DNA from: Haliotispira sp965263485
GTDB taxonomy: Bacteria > Spirochaetota > Spirochaetia > SP-2023
NCBI GenBank assembly: GCA_965263485.1
Contig: CBDHHO010000004.1
Span: forward strand, 1 to 64,000
Length of the DNA stretch: 64,000 bases
Direction of reading: 5' to 3'
Both the position numbers and the translations under genes were made by a program. A model generated the notes under the pieces. The model was not told the DNA's origin. It did not search any database and worked only from the letters and a program-made list of their open reading frames with translations. Shown piece by piece: positions 29,372-39,056 of the stretch; position 1 is the stretch's first letter; each line of letters opens with the position of its first letter.

Positions 29372-30334
29372 ATGGCAAGTTGCGACAGCGCGTACAAATA
29401 CCTGTTCTCGAACCCGGCAATCCTGTGCAAACTCATCCACGCCTTCGTTGAGGAGGACTTTAGCGCCAAAATCCAGCCCGACAGCCTGCGCAAACTCGAC
29501 CCGTCCCACCTCTCTGCCACGCTCCAGCAGCGCGAATCGGACCTGCTTTACGAGGTGCGCCTGGACAGCCAAGACAGCCAAACAGCCTATCTGTATATCC
29601 TGCTCGAATTCCAGTCCACAGCCCCCAAGCATATGGCCATCCGCCTGCTCAGCTATATATCCCTGTTTTACGAACGCCTCATCAAGGAAGGCAAAAACAG
29701 CAAAGGCAAGTTGCCCCCAGTATTTCCATTGGTGCTCTACAACGGAGACCGCCCCTGGAATGCGCCCCGCAGCACCAGCGAACTGATCAGCAGCAACGAA
29801 ATACCCGCAAAATACCTACCCCACTTTCAATATGCTCTCATTGACGAGAAGCGCATCCCCGACCCAAAAATCCACAAATTGCACAACCTCATCAGCGCGG
29901 TAATTTGTGCCGAGAAATACGGCAGACCAGGGGAGTGGGAAGCGCGAATCCCGCAAATCATAGAATTCCTGCGCGATGAACCCGGGCCCGAAATCACCAT
30001 TTTCAGGCGCTGGATTGCCTTGCTGTTTGGCGAAGGCATGAACGAGTCAGAATACAATCAAATCACCGCAGCAGAGGAGGTACAAAGTATGTTGGCGACA
30101 CTGGCAGACGACCTGAGAGCTGAAGGAAGACAAGAAGGAAGACAAGAAGGCGAAAAACTGGGCATGCAGAAAGGTTGGGAAGAAGGTCGGGAAGAAGGTC
30201 GGGAAGAAGGCCGGGAAGAAGGACGGCGTGAAGCTGCCCGGAAAATGAAAGAATCCGGGCTGTCGATTGAACAGATTTCAAGGTTTACCGGTCTGAGCCA
30301 CCGCGAAATTACCGGGCTGAAAGAGGGCGAATAG
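29372..30334 (+). CDS. Rpn-family PD-(D/E)XK nuclease (transposase_31-like)
   Basis: This 320-residue protein starts at ATG 29372 (SCDSAYKYLFSNP), the usual Rpn beginning. LLYEVRLDSQDSQTAYLYILLEFQSTAPKHMAIRLLSYISLFYERL carries the D...ExQ nuclease core. The C-terminus is a run of EEGRE units and then ARKMKESGLSIEQISRFTGLSHREITGL, a helix-turn-helix. Rpn proteins cut DNA without strong sequence specificity and promote RecA-independent recombination; some act in phage defence. The 12-bp units GAAGAAGGTCGG (30178-30225) make its length variable. It lies between two copies of one repeat. Confidence 0.85.
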   Translation: MASCDSAYKYLFSNPAILCKLIHAFVEEDFSAKIQPDSLRKLDPSHLSATLQQRESDLLYEVRLDSQDSQTAYLYILLEFQSTAPKHMAIRLLSYISLFYERLIKEGKNSKGKLPPVFPLVLYNGDRPWNAPRSTSELISSNEIPAKYLPHFQYALIDEKRIPDPKIHKLHNLISAVICAEKYGRPGEWEARIPQIIEFLRDEPGPEITIFRRWIALLFGEGMNESEYNQITAAEEVQSMLATLADDLRAEGRQEGRQEGEKLGMQKGWEEGREEGREEGREEGRREAARKMKESGLSIEQISRFTGLSHREITGLKEGE

Positions 30335-30366
30335 AAAGTCTGAAAGGGGCTTCTGGAGTTGGCCTT

Positions 30367-30406
30367 CGCCAGCTCGCAGAAAGGAAGGTCGGGCCTGGCT
30401 GCGCAC
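30367..30406. repeat. second Rpn-flanking copy of the same repeat
   Basis: CGCCAGCTCGC, a 2-bp difference, AAAGGAAGGTCGG and GGCTGCGCAC follow in the order seen on the complementary strand of the tandem repeat at 52732-52849, with few differences. It starts 33 bp after the Rpn stop. Confidence 0.7.
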
Positions 30407-30860
30407 ACCTGTAACCGCGCACGAAAAATGGAAAAAATTTGCACGCAAAATGAAAAATCCATTTAAAACAGAATCAGATAATTCGCCGTCAAAACCTCAA
30501 TCTTTGTTTTTCCCTTGCTCACCGCCTTGGCCATCGGTACCTCGACACTATGCTAGGCATGCTTGGCCACAGCCTCATTCAGCTGGGCGGGCAGTGCCCA
30601 GATCCCCCGCCCTCACCATCCAGCCACAGCGCGTTGATGCCCATATCTTCGAGCTTCTCGCCCGACTCTTCGAGGCTCTGAGCATCGAGGAGGCTGAGCG
30701 AGCAGCGGTCGCCCTGCCCATCGCTCTGCGCACTCTCCACCTTGCCAGGGCGGGGCCTTGGCGGTGGGGCATGGCACTGTCGAGCCAGGCGCGGAACAGG
30801 GGTTGAGTTTATTTGCGGGGGGCATAGCATATAGTAATTCCGTTTTTCTCGTGTTCTTGT
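30407..30860. other. gene-poor stretch with one doubtful ORF
   Basis: No convincing gene is present. A 108-codon minus-strand frame (30579-30905) ends LDAQSLEESGEKLEDMGINALWLDGEG, which looks protein-like, but its first half is Pro/Arg-rich and crosses the IS end. It may be the tail of a decayed gene. No terminator or promoter is recognised. Confidence 0.35.
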
Positions 30861-31740
30861 GGGCACCTCTAAAAATCCAGCACTGGGCAAATCACAATTA
30901 TTCAATTACAATAATATTGAAGGATCATTATGATTGAAATGACAAGTGAAATAATATATCAGGATGTAGAACGTACAAATCCTTTTATATTCGAACTTAA
31001 AAAATCTATCGATTGGGATAGAATATCAGAGACTATTTATCAACATATCCCTAAAAAGAAAAATAATTCTGGAAGGCCAAGATTCCCTGTCTCCCAAATG
31101 TTGCGCATTCTCATCCTTCAGGAAACCTACAACCTCTCTGATGATGCCATGGAGCTCCAAATCAAGAGAATATTGTAGACGCCAGCTTTGTCAAAGTGCC
31201 TGTGCAGCGCAATACCAGAGCAGAAAACCAGCAGATCAAAAATGATGAAATCCCTCCATCATTCAAGGAAAACGAGAATAAAATGAGGCAAAAAGATACG
31301 GATGCAAGGTGGACAAAGAAAAATAGCAAAAGCCACTACGGATACAAAAATCATATTGCAACGGCGACTAACGAGCAGTTTAGCTTACGAAGTAAGTGCA
31401 GCTAATGTGCACGACTCACAGGTGCTTGCAGCTATTTTGAGGCGTCACGCAGATATATGGGGATAGTGCGTACCGAAGTGAAAAGATAACAAATGAACTA
31501 CGGAAGAAAGGTGTGAGGAACTTTATTCATCACCGAAAATATCGAGATACTTCACTTACAGAGAAGCAATTAGAAAGTAACCGCCGCAAGTCAAAGACCC
31601 GAGCGAAAGTGGAGCATATATTTGCATGGTTTCGCAATTGCATGAATAGGGGATTAGAGTTGCGATTTTTTGTGCTATTTTGTTATGATTAAGGAAGGAT
31701 TTTCGATTTTACATCGCAATGCCGATTTTTAGAGGTCCCC
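30861..31740 (+). mobile_element. degenerate IS5-like element
   Basis: Terminal inverted repeats GGGCACCTCTAAAAATC (30861-) and its complement GATTTTTAGAGGTCCCC (-31740) bound 880 bp. Three reading-frame pieces of one transposase lie inside. 30930-31178 is the DUF772 N-terminus (RPRFPVSQMLRILILQETYNLSDDAMELQ). 31179-31405 holds DASFVKVP and KSHYGYKNHI. About 31390-31692 holds VHDSQVLAAIL, IWGDSAYRSEKI, HRKYRDTSLTEKQ and SKTRAKVEHIFAWFRNCM (YREK-like motif). The centre is deleted and at least two frames are shifted, so it is inactive. Its ends match the 164-bp MITEs. Confidence 0.85.
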
Positions 31741-31869
31741 TTTAAATCAAATACTTAATCGAGATTTCTGAACATAGGTATGCCCCGCAGTATTGTGAAA
31801 AGCCCCGTGAGAAGTCGTTTCTAATGACAGTTTGTTAGTTTGGAGACAGATCAATCTTGACGTAAAACT

Positions 31870-31888
31870 GGGATTTTTAGAGATCCCC
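31870..31888. repeat. solo GGGGATCTCTAAAAATCCC end
   Basis: The complement of GGGATTTTTAGAGATCCCC is a terminal-repeat-like word of the MITE/IS family, standing alone 32 bp before nifJ. Confidence 0.6.
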
Positions 31889-31919
31889 TCAAGAATACTG
31901 AGGCTAGCGTGAGGCCGGT

Positions 31920-34900
31920 ATGACAGCAGATTCAGACCACAGAACAAATGCGACTCAACAGGAGCCACAGTTCCGAGTAGTAGACGGCAACTACGCTGCA
32001 TCTTACATCGCGTATTTTCTGAGTGAAGTGGCCGCCATTTACCCGATTACCCCCGCCTCACCGATGGGGGAAAACGCCGATGAATGGGCCGCGTGTGGCG
32101 AGCACAACATCTTTGGCCAGAACGTCGAAGTCATTGAAATGCAGTCCGAGGCCGGGGCTGCGGGCACCGTGCACGGTGCACTCTGCGCCGGGGCCCTGTG
32201 TAGTACTTTTACCGCCTCACAGGGCCTCCTGCTGATGCTATCGGACATGCACAAAATCGCCGGAGAAATGTTGCCTGGCGTTTTTCACGTAGCCTCACGC
32301 TCGGTGGCCAGCCACTCGCTCTCGATCTTTGGTGACCACTCAGATGTGATGAGTACACGTAACACCGGCTTTGCGATGCTCAACGCGGGCAACCCACAGG
32401 AAACACTGGATATGGCACTGGTCAGTCACCTGGCCAGCCTTAAATCTTCGCTGCCATTTCTGCACTTTTTCGACGGCTTCCGCACCTCGCACGAAGTCCA
32501 AAAAATTCAATGGCTGGATCAGGAAAAGATCCGCAAGCACTTCCACGAACACTACCAGGAACACTTACAGCGCTTCCGTGCCCGGGCCATGCGCCCCGAA
32601 AGTGCGAATGTTCGCATCGGGGCGCAGAACCCGGACGTGTTCTTTCAGTCTAGCGAGGGGCGCAATCCCTACTACGAAGAGTTGCCCGAGCTGGTGCAAG
32701 GCTGTATGGACGAGGTGGCCCGGCTGACCGGACGCAGCTACCGCCTGTTTGAATACTCAGGTGCCGAGGATGCCGAGGAGGTAATAGTGGCCATCGGTTC
32801 GGTCTGTGACACCCTGCGTCAGGCGGCAGACTATCTGCGCCGACAAGACCGCAAAGTCGGCGTGCTGCAAGTGCGCTTGTACCGGCCCTTCGCCGCAGAG
32901 TCCCTTGTCGCAGCCCTGCCCGGAAGTTGCCGGCGCATCGCGGTGTTGGACCGCAGCAAGGAAGCAGGCAGTAGTGGCGAGCCACTGTATCTGGACGTAG
33001 TGAGTGCCGTACACCGCCTGAATAGCGAAGTGAAGGAAGTGATTGGTGGGCGCTACGGGCTCTCGTCCAAGGACTTTCCCCCGGCCCACGCCATCGCTGT
33101 TTTCGACCATTTGCGCGGCCATAACAGCCAAAGCCGCGGCAATGCCGGCAGTGCGACTCCACTGCGGCACAACTTCAGCGTTGGCATTCAGGACGATGTG
33201 AGTCATCGCTCGCTGTTCATCCCTCCGGCTGCGCAAGAGCTGGATTTGACGCCCAGAGGCACTACCAGCTGTCTGTTCTGGGGGCTGGGTTCAGATGGCA
33301 CAATCGGTGCCAACAAAAACTCGGTCAAGATCATCGGCCAGCACACAAACCTAAAAGTCCAGGCCTACTTTGTCTATGACTCGCGCAAAGCCTTCGGCCT
33401 GACGGTCTCACACCTGCGCTTTGGATCCCACGACTTACGGATGCCCTACGAGGTTTACCACGCCGATTTTGTGGCCTGTCATCACCCCAGTTATCCACAG
33501 CGTTATGAGCTGCTGTTGCCTCTCAAACGCGGCGCGACCTTTTTGCTCAACACCGGGCTCAGCCCCGAAGATGCCTTGTACTCCATGAAGGAGAGCGACC
33601 GAAACATCATCCGTGAGCGCGAGATTGCTTTTTATGTGATCGATGCCTCGCACTTGGCGCTGGAACTGGGCATCAAAGGCCGAATCAACACTATTATGCA
33701 GGCTGCTTTCTTTCATCTGTCGGGTGTGCTACCTTCCTGCGAGGCACTGGCACTGATTAAACAAAGCATTGCCGACACCTACGGCGTCAAGGGCCAACAT
33801 ATTGTCGAGAACAACTGGCGGGCGGTAGACTCCGCGGTGGCGGCCCTGCGCTCGCTGGACAAAAGTGTTCTGACGGCAAGACAAGACACAGCTCCCAATG
33901 CCAAACGGCAGCTGCGCGAGAGCCAGGCCGCGCCAGCCCATCCCCTGCTGAGTAAAGGGGCAAACAATGGGCGTAAGAGTTTTGCCGCCGAAGTGATCCA
34001 TCCGATCCTGCGTTTTCAAGGCCAGCATATTCCGGTCTCGGCAATCAGTCCGGACGGTACCATGCCGCAGGGAACGGCCCGCCTGGAGAAGCGGCGTATG
34101 GCCCTGGAAGTGCCGCGCTGGTTGCCCGAGAACTGCATCCAGTGCAACCTCTGCGTGATGGCCTGCCCGCATTCGGTGATCCGGGCCAAGCAAATCGCTC
34201 CGAACAAGCTGGAGAGCAAACCCGACAACTTCCCGACCATCCGCTCTAATACCATCAATGGCCGCGACTTGGAGTTCCGCATTCAGATCTTTGTCGATGA
34301 CTGTACCGGCTGTGGTGTCTGCATTGACGTCTGTCCGGCCAAAGTCAAGGCTCTGGAATATTCGCCGATCGAAAGCGAAATTGGCAAGGGCGAAGTGCAG
34401 AACTACCAGTTCTTCGACAAGCTGCCCGAAGACGTACTGGATGGTACCAAGCTCAACACGCCCAAAGGCATCAGTTTCAAAAAACCATACTTTGAGTTCC
34501 ACAGCGCCTGTGCCGGCTGCGGCGAGACTCCGTACTACAATCTGGTGACCAAGCTCTACGGCTCGCGCATGATCGTAGCCAACGCCACCGGCTGTTCATC
34601 GATCTATGCCGGCACCTATCCGACCACCCCCTTCGTCAAAGACTCCAAAGGCCGGGGCGTGGCCTGGGGCAACTCTCTGTTTGAAGACAATGCCGAATAC
34701 GCCTTGGGCATGCGCCTGGCCGTGGATCGCAAACGCGAGCAGTTACACCGTCTCGGCACCGAACTGCTGGCTCGGCCACAGCTCGGCAAGCAGACCGAAT
34801 TTGCCGAATTGCTGGAGGAGGCTCTGGACTGCTTTGAAGACACCAGCGAAGAGGCCTACGATCGGCAGGTTGAAATTAAGCGCCAACTGGCACAGCTGAG

Positions 34901-35621
34901 CAGCGACAGTGGCAGCAATGCTGAATGGGCTGCGCTGCACCAACCGCTACAGGAGCTGCACATCCTGGCCGACTATTTTGTGGACAAAAGCGTCTGGGCC
35001 ATCGGCGGCGACGGCTGGGCCTATGACATTGGCTTTGGCGGCTTGGATCATGTATTGTCGCTGCCGCACAACATCAATGTCTTAGTGCTGGACACCGAAG
35101 TCTATTCCAACACCGGGGGCCAGTCGTCCAAGGCCACGCCATTGGGTTCTACGGCCAAGTTTGCTCAGCGCGGCAAACGCAACGGCAAGAAGAATCTGGC
35201 TCTGATGATGATGCAGTATGGCCATGTTTATGTGGCTACCGTGTCAATGGGGGCCAACCGGGCCCAGGTCATTCGTGCCTTCATGGAGGCGGAGGCCCAT
35301 CCGGGGCCTTCGCTGATCCTGGCCTATTCACCCTGCATCGCCCACGGCATCGACATGATGAAGATGTTGCAGCAGGAAAAATTGGCGACCGAAACCGGTT
35401 ATTTCCCTCTGTTCCGCTACAACCCTGCAAACCCTAAGGGCGAGCGTCTATCGCTGGACAGTCGCCAGGCCAGACGAGATGTCATTGAGTTCCTCAAAAC
35501 AGAACGTCGCTATGCCAGTCTGCTGCGCGGCATGCCGGAGCCGGACAGAGAGTTACTTGAGCAGCAGCAACAGATCAACGAAACTTTGGCGCAGCTGGAG
35601 TACTGGAAGGACGTGCTCTAA
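31920..35621 (+). CDS. nifJ: pyruvate:ferredoxin (flavodoxin) oxidoreductase
   Basis: This single-chain enzyme of 1,233 residues oxidises pyruvate to acetyl-CoA and CO2 and reduces ferredoxin or flavodoxin. The N-terminal domain starts GNYAASYIAYFLSEVAAIYPITPASPMGE. Two 4Fe-4S motifs follow: CIQCNLCVMACP at about residue 739 and CTGCGVCIDVCP at about 795. CAGCGETPY ligates the third cluster. The thiamine diphosphate domain has GGDGWAYDIGFGGLDHVL and VLDTEVYSNTGGQSSKATP. Length and domain order are standard. It is central to anaerobic carbon metabolism. A MITE lies 16 bp past its stop. Confidence 0.97.
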   Translation: MTADSDHRTNATQQEPQFRVVDGNYAASYIAYFLSEVAAIYPITPASPMGENADEWAACGEHNIFGQNVEVIEMQSEAGAAGTVHGALCAGALCSTFTASQGLLLMLSDMHKIAGEMLPGVFHVASRSVASHSLSIFGDHSDVMSTRNTGFAMLNAGNPQETLDMALVSHLASLKSSLPFLHFFDGFRTSHEVQKIQWLDQEKIRKHFHEHYQEHLQRFRARAMRPESANVRIGAQNPDVFFQSSEGRNPYYEELPELVQGCMDEVARLTGRSYRLFEYSGAEDAEEVIVAIGSVCDTLRQAADYLRRQDRKVGVLQVRLYRPFAAESLVAALPGSCRRIAVLDRSKEAGSSGEPLYLDVVSAVHRLNSEVKEVIGGRYGLSSKDFPPAHAIAVFDHLRGHNSQSRGNAGSATPLRHNFSVGIQDDVSHRSLFIPPAAQELDLTPRGTTSCLFWGLGSDGTIGANKNSVKIIGQHTNLKVQAYFVYDSRKAFGLTVSHLRFGSHDLRMPYEVYHADFVACHHPSYPQRYELLLPLKRGATFLLNTGLSPEDALYSMKESDRNIIREREIAFYVIDASHLALELGIKGRINTIMQAAFFHLSGVLPSCEALALIKQSIADTYGVKGQHIVENNWRAVDSAVAALRSLDKSVLTARQDTAPNAKRQLRESQAAPAHPLLSKGANNGRKSFAAEVIHPILRFQGQHIPVSAISPDGTMPQGTARLEKRRMALEVPRWLPENCIQCNLCVMACPHSVIRAKQIAPNKLESKPDNFPTIRSNTINGRDLEFRIQIFVDDCTGCGVCIDVCPAKVKALEYSPIESEIGKGEVQNYQFFDKLPEDVLDGTKLNTPKGISFKKPYFEFHSACAGCGETPYYNLVTKLYGSRMIVANATGCSSIYAGTYPTTPFVKDSKGRGVAWGNSLFEDNAEYALGMRLAVDRKREQLHRLGTELLARPQLGKQTEFAELLEEALDCFEDTSEEAYDRQVEIKRQLAQLSSDSGSNAEWAALHQPLQELHILADYFVDKSVWAIGGDGWAYDIGFGGLDHVLSLPHNINVLVLDTEVYSNTGGQSSKATPLGSTAKFAQRGKRNGKKNLALMMMQYGHVYVATVSMGANRAQVIRAFMEAEAHPGPSLILAYSPCIAHGIDMMKMLQQEKLATETGYFPLFRYNPANPKGERLSLDSRQARRDVIEFLKTERRYASLLRGMPEPDRELLEQQQQINETLAQLEYWKDVL

Positions 35622-35637
35622 TACTAATTTCCCTTTA

Positions 35638-35801
35638 GGCCACCTCTAAAAATTCGCTTTTGATGTTGAATCAGCGAGATTTTGTCGATAGCGAGAAAGT
35701 GAAGCCGCGGCATACTTTGCTGTATGGTAAGGCTTTGCTGACGAAGCTATTCGGCAATAAGATCGCGATTCAGCGCGGAATTGGAATTTTTAGAGGTGCA
35801 C
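35638..35801. mobile_element. 164-bp MITE, copy A
   Basis: The ends GGCCACCTCTAAAAATTC and, inverted, GAATTTTTAGAGGTGCAC bound 164 bp. TTTA flanks both sides (35634-35637 and 35802-35805) as a target duplication. It is about 90% identical to copy B (54629-54792), of equal length. It carries no transposase. The terminal repeats match the IS5-like element at 30861. Confidence 0.9.
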
Positions 35802-35906
35802 TTTAGGGCACCGTATTCCTATCGAAGTCTATCGAGGTGCACTTAGCTCATTGGATGTAACCTTCTCTTTATTTCTTTTCAAAGTTATTGTAAGATCCTT
35901 ATCATT

Positions 35907-36632
35907 ATGAAACATACTTGTCCCAACCGATTCAAACACACGCGATCGGCCTGCCTGATCAAACTCTTGCTGCCGGTCACCACCCTCCTATTGTTGTCGA
36001 CTTGGTTCTCGGCCTGCGCCAGCAGCTCAGCAGCCAAACTGGGCACTGCAATCACGCGTTTCCCGCTGATTCCTCCGGAAGACCAGCAAAATGCCTGGGG
36101 CCAAACAGCAGCCGAACCGGTGGCAACCCTGCTGATCCCCTTTGACAAAACCTGGCAAATCTACCCGGACGGTAGTGAGCAGGGACGCGGGTACCAAGAG
36201 GCGATGGCCCGGTTGAAAAGTCGCTTGCAAGAGGGTTCCCATCTGTTGTTCTCCGGCGCGACCGAGTCCGGGGAATTTGATTTCCAGACCCGGTATATCA
36301 TCAATAAACGCTTGGATGTCAGTCTGAAAGACCATATTAGTTTTTTAATGCACAATGACTATGGTCATGTAGAAAGTGCCAAAGATCTGGGATTGGTTGA
36401 AACTGAGGGCGGTATTGAAGGCCGCTTGTTGCAATATTTGGCTAAGGGGATCGGTTATTTTGAGCTGATTTACCAAGTAGAAGATTTCTTCCTGCGCAGC
36501 ATTATTTCCACCCGACTATCCTTGCATCAAGATGAGGCAAAATTGGACGTCGCCAAGAGCTATATGTTGAACCTCCTGCGCCGCATCAGTGTCGAAAGCA
36601 CCCATAATGCCCAAAAGACCAAGGGCAGTTAG
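35907..36632 (+). CDS. lipoprotein of unknown function
   Basis: This is a 241-residue protein with a basic N-terminus, a hydrophobic core and the lipobox LSTWFSAC (residues 30-37), then SSSAAKLG. The mature part is mixed alpha/beta with SGATESGEFDFQTRYIINKRLDVSLKDHISFLMHNDYGHV. No family recognised. It stands alone between two repeat elements. Confidence 0.8.
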   Translation: MKHTCPNRFKHTRSACLIKLLLPVTTLLLLSTWFSACASSSAAKLGTAITRFPLIPPEDQQNAWGQTAAEPVATLLIPFDKTWQIYPDGSEQGRGYQEAMARLKSRLQEGSHLLFSGATESGEFDFQTRYIINKRLDVSLKDHISFLMHNDYGHVESAKDLGLVETEGGIEGRLLQYLAKGIGYFELIYQVEDFFLRSIISTRLSLHQDEAKLDVAKSYMLNLLRRISVESTHNAQKTKGS

Positions 36633-36813
36633 GTCAGCCGGAATGCCGCTCCCAGAATCAGAGGATGCGGCAGGTACGGCAAAATCTGGTATGAGTAATG
36701 GACAGCTTGCCCCTCATCGGTAGGCTCTATAGGGATGCTGTAAAAAGCTTCTATTTGCATCAGCTTTGGCCTTCCTCCCTCGCAGACAGGAATGAGATCT
36801 CTCCGGTGACTTT
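36633..36813. other. spacer
   Basis: I see no gene here. The second half leads into the GTWATACC repeat. Confidence 0.4.
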
Positions 36814-36966
36814 GTAATACCCAATCCGTAGAAGTGGAGTATGATAAATGTTTGTCACTCCCGTGGAACCGGGTCTATCTGGCAAATGCTCTGTACCTAG
36901 ACTCCCGCTTGCGCAAGAATGAGGGGATCAATCGGAAAGAATGCTGCTGTTACTGAATGACATAAC
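36814..36966. mobile_element. repeat family 2 (GTWATACC ends), copy 1
   Basis: This 153-bp segment runs from GTAATACCCAATCCG to the complement of GTTATGTCATTCAGTA and shares most of its sequence with 59174-59322 in opposite orientation (shared words include GATAAATGTTTGTCACTCCC and GAGGGGATCAATCGGAAAGA). The two ends are imperfect inverted repeats of each other, so it looks like a second, older MITE family. Confidence 0.75.
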
Positions 36967-37010
36967 AGGGCTCTGAAAGCTTTGTTGTCCGTTTCAGGCC
37001 ATTATAAACA

Positions 37011-38486
37011 ATGATCCCGCACAATTCCCCACCTGGCGAAGAACAGAGCCTGCCCAGCCTGCAGCGCTATATCTCGCAATCCGGCTACTGTTCGCGCCGT
37101 AAGGCCGCTGCTCTGATTGCCGGGGGGAAGGTGCAGCTGAACGGTGAGGTCTGCAGTGAGCCGTGGCGACCCGTTCGGCCGGGTCAGCGTGTTTGGGTAG
37201 CGGGTGTAGGTATTTCTGGCAATCCCAAACGCCTGTATCTTGCCTTACACAAACCGCCCGGTTATCTGAGCAGCAACTCCGATCCGGAGGGCCGTCCCTG
37301 CGCCATCGACTTGATACAACCGCTGTACCACGAACGCCTGTTCCACGTTGGTCGCTTGGACAAGAACAGCAGCGGACTGCTTTTGTTTACCAACGATGGT
37401 AATTTTGCCAATAATGTGCAGCACCCCTCACGTGCTGTGGAAAAAGAATACCTGGTTAGGACCCGCAAGAGCATCCCGGAGTTTATGCTGGAACACTGGC
37501 AGCGCGGCATCGAAATTGATAGTGTGCGCTACCGGCTGCGCAATTACCAGATGATTGGTCACCGCGAAGTGCGGCTGGTGCTGGTCGAAGGCCTGAACCG
37601 CGAGATTCGGCGGGTGTTTGAGCACTTTCACATTCCGCTCAAGCGTGTACACCGCCTGCGCATTGGCAGCGTAAAGCTCCATGGCCTGGCTCCGGGGCAG
37701 TTCCGCCCGCTGAAACCCTATGAGCAAAAGGCCCTGCAATCGGGCAGTAATCCAAAACCGAAAGGCCACAGCACAACGGATGAGCGCACTCGCTCGAGTG
37801 CCCCAAAGCAATGGTATGCACAAAGCAATTCACAGTTGCGGCTTCACTCCAAAAATTACGCCGCACGCAACCGAAATGCCAACAGGTACCCGGATTATTC
37901 CGGGCAAAAGGCCTCAACCCGAAAGCAGGCCGGGTATCGCAACCGCCAACCCCAAACCAGACTCAGGCAGAGGAATCGGGCCACTGATAGCAATTATAAT
38001 CCGACGCACGGAGGCTTTGACAGAGAGGAGTTGCGAGCATCGCGATCACAAATCTCAAAAACCTCGAACAACTTGGGCAAATCGGGCAGAAGGCAATTCC
38101 CTAGAGACAGCCAAGTGCTGCGGCTCACCGACAAGACAATCCCTGCAGCCACTGACGAAGTAAACAGGGGCTTGTACAACACGCCTTCCCGCCCTTACCA
38201 TAAAGTCGGCGGCAAGCGATTGGGGAGTAAGACAGAGCGCTCGTGGTCCGCTCGCGGTATCCGTCCTTCGCGCACTGGCAATATTGGCAATAGCCAGGGA
38301 CAAAAGAGGCAAAGCGGCCCCGCAGAACGATTCAGCAAGCAGCAGAGCAGGCAGCGTCCGGCCCAGGGCAGCACCAAGTCTCACAAACCACCACAGACGC
38401 CGCGGTCTGAGAAACGACATAAGGGGGCCTCTAAATCCGGCAGCGGGCCGGGCAGAAAGCAGATTGGGAAGAGGTCCAGAAAATAA
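37011..38486 (+). CDS. RsuA/RluB-type rRNA pseudouridine synthase with long basic tail
   Basis: This is a 491-residue protein. Residues 13 to 70 are an S4 RNA-binding domain (LQRYISQSGYCSRRKAAALIAGGKVQLNG). Residues 75 to 240 are the catalytic domain with D117 in FHVGRLDKNSSGLLLFTNDG and the typical KEYLVR, GLNREIRRVFEHFHIPLKRVHRLRIGSV. Residues about 245 to 491 are disordered and very rich in Arg, Lys, Ser, Gln and Gly. The family normally ends near 240-300 residues. The tail suggests additional RNA binding. Confidence 0.9.
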   Translation: MIPHNSPPGEEQSLPSLQRYISQSGYCSRRKAAALIAGGKVQLNGEVCSEPWRPVRPGQRVWVAGVGISGNPKRLYLALHKPPGYLSSNSDPEGRPCAIDLIQPLYHERLFHVGRLDKNSSGLLLFTNDGNFANNVQHPSRAVEKEYLVRTRKSIPEFMLEHWQRGIEIDSVRYRLRNYQMIGHREVRLVLVEGLNREIRRVFEHFHIPLKRVHRLRIGSVKLHGLAPGQFRPLKPYEQKALQSGSNPKPKGHSTTDERTRSSAPKQWYAQSNSQLRLHSKNYAARNRNANRYPDYSGQKASTRKQAGYRNRQPQTRLRQRNRATDSNYNPTHGGFDREELRASRSQISKTSNNLGKSGRRQFPRDSQVLRLTDKTIPAATDEVNRGLYNTPSRPYHKVGGKRLGSKTERSWSARGIRPSRTGNIGNSQGQKRQSGPAERFSKQQSRQRPAQGSTKSHKPPQTPRSEKRHKGASKSGSGPGRKQIGKRSRK

Positions 38487-38609
38487 ATGAGTGGTACAAC
38501 AGGTAGCGCGTTGTCTTTTGGGCCAAGGCACTCCGCCACCCATGATTGTCCACCCATGATTGTCTATAGGGAAGTGCTGATCCGACTTATTCAGAATGAG
38601 GAGTTCGTT

Positions 38610-39056
38610 ATGAAAGTGGTTATCGCCGGTGATCACAGTTCACCGGAGTTGAAGCAAAGGCTTAAGCAGCATTTGGAACAACGCGGCTATCAGGTGGATG
38701 ATCAGGGCGTTCACAGCAGCACTTCGGTAAATTACGCCGAGCTGGCCGAGAAAGCTTGCCAGAGCTATTTAGCAGGCGGTTATGCTTTTGGCGTGTTGAT
38801 TTGTGGCACCGGCATTGGTATCTCGATTTCGGCCAACAAGATCAACGGGATTCGCTGCGCTTTGCCGCAGAATGTCTTTGCCGCCGATATGGCCAGACGG
38901 CACAACAACGCCAATTTCATCGCCTTCGGGGCCCGCATTGGTTATGCGGAAAGCCCGGAGCAGATTCTTGATGCCTACCTCAGTGCAGAATTCGAGGGTG
39001 GCAGACATGCAGAACGGGTAGGCTATATGATGAGTTTGGAGCAGCACAAACATTAG
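38610..39056 (+). CDS. rpiB: ribose-5-phosphate isomerase B
   Basis: This 148-residue enzyme starts at the ATG (KVVIAGDHSS) preceded by GAGGAG. It interconverts ribose 5-phosphate and ribulose 5-phosphate in the pentose phosphate pathway. Hallmarks are GDHSSPELKQ at the start, FGVLICGTGIGISISANKINGIRCAL (active-site Cys/Gly loop) and MARRHNNANFIAFGARI. Its stop codon TAG lies across the junction with a MITE (39056), so the insertion may have set the C-terminus. Confidence 0.94.
   Translation: MKVVIAGDHSSPELKQRLKQHLEQRGYQVDDQGVHSSTSVNYAELAEKACQSYLAGGYAFGVLICGTGIGISISANKINGIRCALPQNVFAADMARRHNNANFIAFGARIGYAESPEQILDAYLSAEFEGGRHAERVGYMMSLEQHKH

Noticed and set aside
30450..30806. Overlapping ORFs on both strands of the Rpn-IS spacer
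   Set aside because: Composition is Pro/Arg/Ala-rich without motif or ribosome site. One minus-strand end looks protein-like but cannot be assigned.
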